Of a DNA stretch of 64,000 bases, positions 60,681 to 64,000 are shown piece by piece. Source of the DNA: Paragorgia papillata (Eukaryota; Cnidaria; Anthozoa; Scleralcyonacea; Coralliidae); the NCBI GenBank assembly GCA_035771165.1, contig JAWNZC010000279.1, forward strand, positions 347,186 to 411,185, written 5' to 3'. The position numbers were made by a program, and so were the translations under genes. A model generated the notes under the pieces. The model was not told the origin of the DNA. It did not search any database and saw only the letters and a program-made list of their open reading frames with translations. Numbering within the stretch: position 1 is the stretch's first letter; each line of letters opens with the position of its first letter.

Positions 60681-61142
60681 ACAACTGCCTACGCAGCACA
60701 CTACTATTACTTTAACTTATTTCTCTATTTTGTATTAAACTAAATATATGGTAAATCAAAGGAAATGGTTTACCCCAAACCTGTACTGTATAGGCTAAAA
60801 TTAGGGTATTTTAAACTCCACTAAGCCTAAAAAATTGAAACAGGTTCTTATTTGAAAACAATCAGGAAAAAAAACTAGGAAAAATAATATAAACTGTATT
60901 TTATATGGGCAAAAAATTTGATATATTGTACCAAAATAATTTGCCTCTACAGTGATTGTAGATTTATATAATTCATGGGTACAGATTATTTGACTCAGCT
61001 CCTGTCAATAACAGGTAAATCACACACCAGTGTGGTGTTACAAGTATATACCTGTTAGCTCAAGTGTTGACTGGACATGTGCTTAAGAAAATAAGAACCT
61101 TATTGTGATAATCTAAAATAACCTAAACACATTAGGAGTAGA

Positions 61143-61388
61143 CGGCCCCCCACCCCAAAACCCAAATCCCCCCCCACAACCCCCCCCCCCCCCAACCCAA
61201 TCCCCCACTCCCCCCCCCCCCCCCCCCCCGCCCCCCCCCCCCTCCCCCCCACCCAACCCCCCCCCCACCCCCCCCCCACCCCACCCACCCCACCCCCTCC
61301 CCCCAAACCCCGCCCCCCCTCCCCCCCCCCCCCGCCAAATCCCCTCCCCAACCCCCCAACCCCCCCCCCCCAAGCCACCCCCCCCCCA
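61143..61388. repeat. C-rich low-complexity tract (G-rich on - strand)
   Basis: About 245 bp, nearly all C with single A, T or G interruptions (CCCCCACCCCACCC types). The minus strand has many G-runs of 4 or more. The poly-Gly frames are artefacts. Such tracts are hard to sequence, so length and phase are unreliable. Confidence 0.95.
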
Positions 61389-63100
61389 AATAAATAAGAA
61401 TATTTTTAGGGTATACTTGGAAAAACCTTGGTTCTTATATGCGGTTTTTTACAGTATCTGTTTATCCCATTTTAAATTATTAGCGGCAAACAGAGTTCGT
61501 TTTTGACCTACCTCTGGGAAGTATATCGCGGAATATCAAACATAATATCGGATTTAGTTGTCTTAAAAAAGTTAGACTCATTGTTATTAATGTAACATCT
61601 TCAATAAAAGCTCTGATCTAATTAATTGTATATAATTAACTAATTGACCTCAGTTTGTTCATAACACCCTTTACCAAATGAGAGACGTTAAAGATAAGAA
61701 AAGGGAATTGTATAGTAATGGGATTTAGTTTCTATCCTATTTCCTCTTATAGTTATTTTTAAGACATTATAACTATATCGTGGGGTTTTGCGTGGAAGTC
61801 CACACCATTCTTCTCGTGAATAACAAAAATTTGCTTGGCAAAATTAGAGTTCATATAGCAGTTGAACATACATTGTTTTGTAGAAAAACCGAAAAAAAAT
61901 GTGTTTGTTATCAAAAATACATTTCATTAAAGGTTTTACTCAAAAGATGAAGGACAGTCATAGACACAGAATAAGGATTTAACCAGGGGGAAAAAAGGGG
62001 GGGGGGGTTTCCGACTCGCGGAAAAAAATAGTGTCCCATTATTTTTATGCGCATGCGCCCTAGTCGGCCATTTTGAAAGTAAGGTGGGACTCCCGGAAAA
62101 TTAGCCTTCTCGTCCTTGCGACCCTCGGGCTCCTGTAATCAATTACTCTTGGCCGTCTTGTGACCTTTTAATTAACTTCATATTATTATCTATATATATA
62201 AATAAATATATTAGTTTAGTAAATAAAGTTCATTTACTTTAAAAAACGATTTCTTCTGGATATGAAATTCTTTTTGACCATGCCACGGGGGTTATTAAAA
62301 ACTTCAAGTATGCGTAGATACTACAGGGTTTCATTACATTCGTTTTAAATTTTCTTAAAAATAACTCTTTTTGTCTCTTTTTCAATCTACCAAAAGCTAA
62401 TGAACTTTAGTGGCGACCTATCTTAGGTAGTGGTCCACGTCACCATATACAGTAGCGGGCACGCTTCTAATAAAAATGGCCCCATGCATTGCCTTATCCA
62501 ATTTTATTGAGATCAGTTGCCGGATAGAAGTAGGCCCATTAACTATACGTTTCCTCTTCTTACCTTTATATGCTATCTTGATTCTAACTTATAGTCACGC
62601 AATAGCAATAGTCCTACTAAAGTACCTTTTTTATTAGAATCTGCTCCTGTCCAACTAACGCAAATCTTTACTAGTACACCAGTTAAAACCGCTTTTTTGT
62701 ACAATAAATTACTCTTTCGTTTTGTGTTTCGTTGTTTTTCGGAGGCACAATTTTAGGGGAACATATTTTCGTGCTGCAAAAATTTCTTGAGGATTTCGTT
62801 TACTAAATTACTTCCACATTCCACCAATTTCTAAATAATGGAAAAAATACAATAATTAAAATAAAGAAACGAAAATTAGTTGGGTGAGCTGTGTTGTGCT
62901 TGTTCGTCGCATCATCATGACAAGCAGGATTGGAGACGAGAATTGAGATAGATTTTTCTGGACAGAAAGATCTTGTCATCTTGTAGCTTTGTTTATGGCT
63001 TTAAAAAAGAAGTAAGTACCAGATTTGCCTAACGACTTGGGGTCCGGTTTTACGGCATTTCCCCCAAATAACTAGGCTCTTATTTCAATTGGGATATATT
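61389..63100. other. No feature supported
   Basis: AT-rich sequence with a short poly-G run at 62000. No exon recognised. Confidence 0.4.
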
Positions 63101-63214
63101 TTATTATTATGATATATAATATATATATATATATATATAAAGTGAGTCTTTGGTTTCACGAAATGTTAGAGATGTGCCATCAATACCATCTATATAGATA
63201 GAGCAAAATACAAC

Positions 63215-63308
63215 GTATGAAGTATAGTCTTTAACCTGATGATCCCGTTTAGGGTGAATGTAACCTCTGGTTTGCGAAGACTTTAAGGTTAAAAACTATA
63301 CTTCATAC
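63215..63308 (+). ncRNA. Hammerhead-like ribozyme candidate 1
   Basis: CUGAUGA (63236-63242), stem II CCC-GUUUA-GGG, GAA plus a UGU insertion, then ACC-UCU-GGU. The outer stem is a perfect 14-bp pair, GTATGAAGTATAGT (63215-63228) with its complement at 63295-63308. UUUAAC/GUUAAA adds to stem I. The insertion after GAA damages the core. Confidence 0.5.
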
Positions 63309-63419
63309 TTTGTATATATATATTAGTTTATATTTTATTATATATATATATATTATGTTATATATATATATAATATATATATATTTTACAAAGTATGCAA
63401 GTTATAGTTTTACCCTTAA

Positions 63420-63460
63420 AGACTTCGCTACCAGAGGTTTCGCCCTACAACGGGATTCGG
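63420..63460 (-). ncRNA. Hammerhead-like module, minus strand
   Basis: AUCCCGUUGUAGGGCGAAAC then CUCUGGUAGCGAAGUC keeps stem II (CCC/GGG), an intact GAAA, ACC-UCU-GGU and the GUA site. The CUGAUGA box is replaced by GUCCGAA. Confidence 0.4.
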
Positions 63461-63461
63461 A

Positions 63462-63512
63462 CTCGCCTGATGATCTGTTTAGGGTGAATACCTCTGGTGT
63501 AAGCGAAGACTT
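63462..63512 (+). ncRNA. Hammerhead-like ribozyme candidate 2
   Basis: CUGAUGA (63467-63473), stem II, GAA(U)ACC-UCU-GGU, then GUAAGCGAAG. CUCGC (63462-63466) can pair with GCGA..G (63503) as stem I. Single-base insertions interrupt GAAA and the cleavage site. Confidence 0.5.
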
Positions 63513-63604
63513 TTAAGGGTTAAAAACTATACTTCATACTTTGTATTTTGCTGCTATTATATATGGTATTGAGCTACTCTCTGACATTTCGTGAACCAAA
63601 ACTC

Positions 63605-63640
<36 letters not shown>

Positions 63641-63641
<1 letters not shown>

Positions 63642-64000
63642 TACAAACCTCAGGACATTAATCGTAATTAGGACACTTGAGATTTTTTGTTCTTCAAACC
63701 CCCATGCCCCTATTCCATGTTGAAATATTTCGCGCCATTTATCAACTGGAAAATAAAAAAAAATATCAAAAACGCACCACCTAACGGACATTAGTATAAC
63801 ATACACCGGTGTACTATAGAAAATCACGCGCGCTGATTGGTCGAGCTAATTCGGATTAATTCTCGCTAATTCACCTACAGACGTTTATTCAAAATGGCCG
63901 ACAGCCAAATTGTGCAATGCGAAGGACGAGAATATTAAACAATTTTAAAGAAAAATGTTGTTCCTAAAAATACGAAAATGTGTATTTATACCAAAAACAA
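63641..64000. other. No feature supported
   Basis: The right edge of the window contains no recognisable exon or repeat. Confidence 0.4.

Larger units (their letters stand above)
63130..63632. mobile_element. Inverted-repeat element with three hammerhead-like modules (retrozyme/PLE-like)
   Basis: The left arm AGTGAGTCTTTGGTTTCACG, AAATGTTAGAGA, GCAAAATACAACGTATGAAG is matched by the inverse of 63530-63625. (TA)n flanks both ends (63110-63139, 63608-63640). Inside lie hammerhead-like cores on + (63236), - (63460-63420) and + (63467). Confidence 0.65.

Noticed and set aside
61100..61389. Gly-rich proteins on the minus strand
   Set aside because: Translations of the C-rich tract.
52217..64000. 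Tyrosine kinase exons expected for a ROR/MuSK-type receptor
   Set aside because: I looked for glycine-loop, HRDL and DFG-type coding stretches on the + strand and saw none; they may lie beyond the window or not exist.

Overview
This looks like eukaryotic, metazoan nuclear DNA, most likely from a cnidarian. It is AT-rich and gene-poor, with GT-AG exons separated by kilobase introns. The exons encode animal-only extracellular modules (Frizzled-type CRD, kringle, TSP1). The repeats include Penelope-like retroelements, tRNA- and 5S-derived SINEs, many palindromic MITEs and long microsatellites. The phylum call is an inference from the repeat repertoire. No operons, rRNA operon, CRISPR array or complete gene is visible.

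Region 1 (1-1432): unique flank with a small minisatellite, a weak candidate terminal exon and a C/T tract. Region 2 (1433-22874): a highly homogeneous head-to-tail array of about 16 copies of a ~1345-bp unit. Each unit has two ~212-bp subrepeats carrying the palindrome TTGGACCGCGGTCCAA, a TATA-like box, a 64-codon Arg-rich frame, an AATAAA, and a 140-bp foldback. The array starts just after that foldback and ends at its apex.

Region 3 (22875-40000): a mobile-element graveyard. It holds LINE fragments, a TIR element with TTTA target duplications, a hAT-like element with a perfect 8-bp target duplication, and three copies of one foldback MITE. Two broken Penelope-like elements lie between inverted minisatellite blocks, followed by more foldbacks and long microsatellites. 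One convincing signal-peptide first exon lies at 27543.

Region 4 (40123-52216, + strand): exons of one receptor-type gene. In order they are a 10-Cys Frizzled CRD, a kringle, three TSP1 repeats and a transmembrane segment with a basic juxtamembrane run. From the CRD donor onward every junction is phase 1. Fz-CRD plus kringle plus TM is the ROR/MuSK hallmark, but TSP1 repeats between kringle and membrane are unusual. The kringle, two TSP1 exons and the TM exon carry single-base frame breaks, from either assembly indels or decay. No kinase exon is visible up to 64000.

Region 5 (52217-64000): more TIR elements, a 250-bp C-rich tract, an unexplained open frame on the minus strand near 59 kb, and a 500-bp inverted-repeat element with hammerhead-ribozyme-like cores. 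Similar CUGANGA...GAAA motifs also sit at 34741, 42609, 60641 and (truncated) 31895, the first at the 3' end of a Penelope-like copy.
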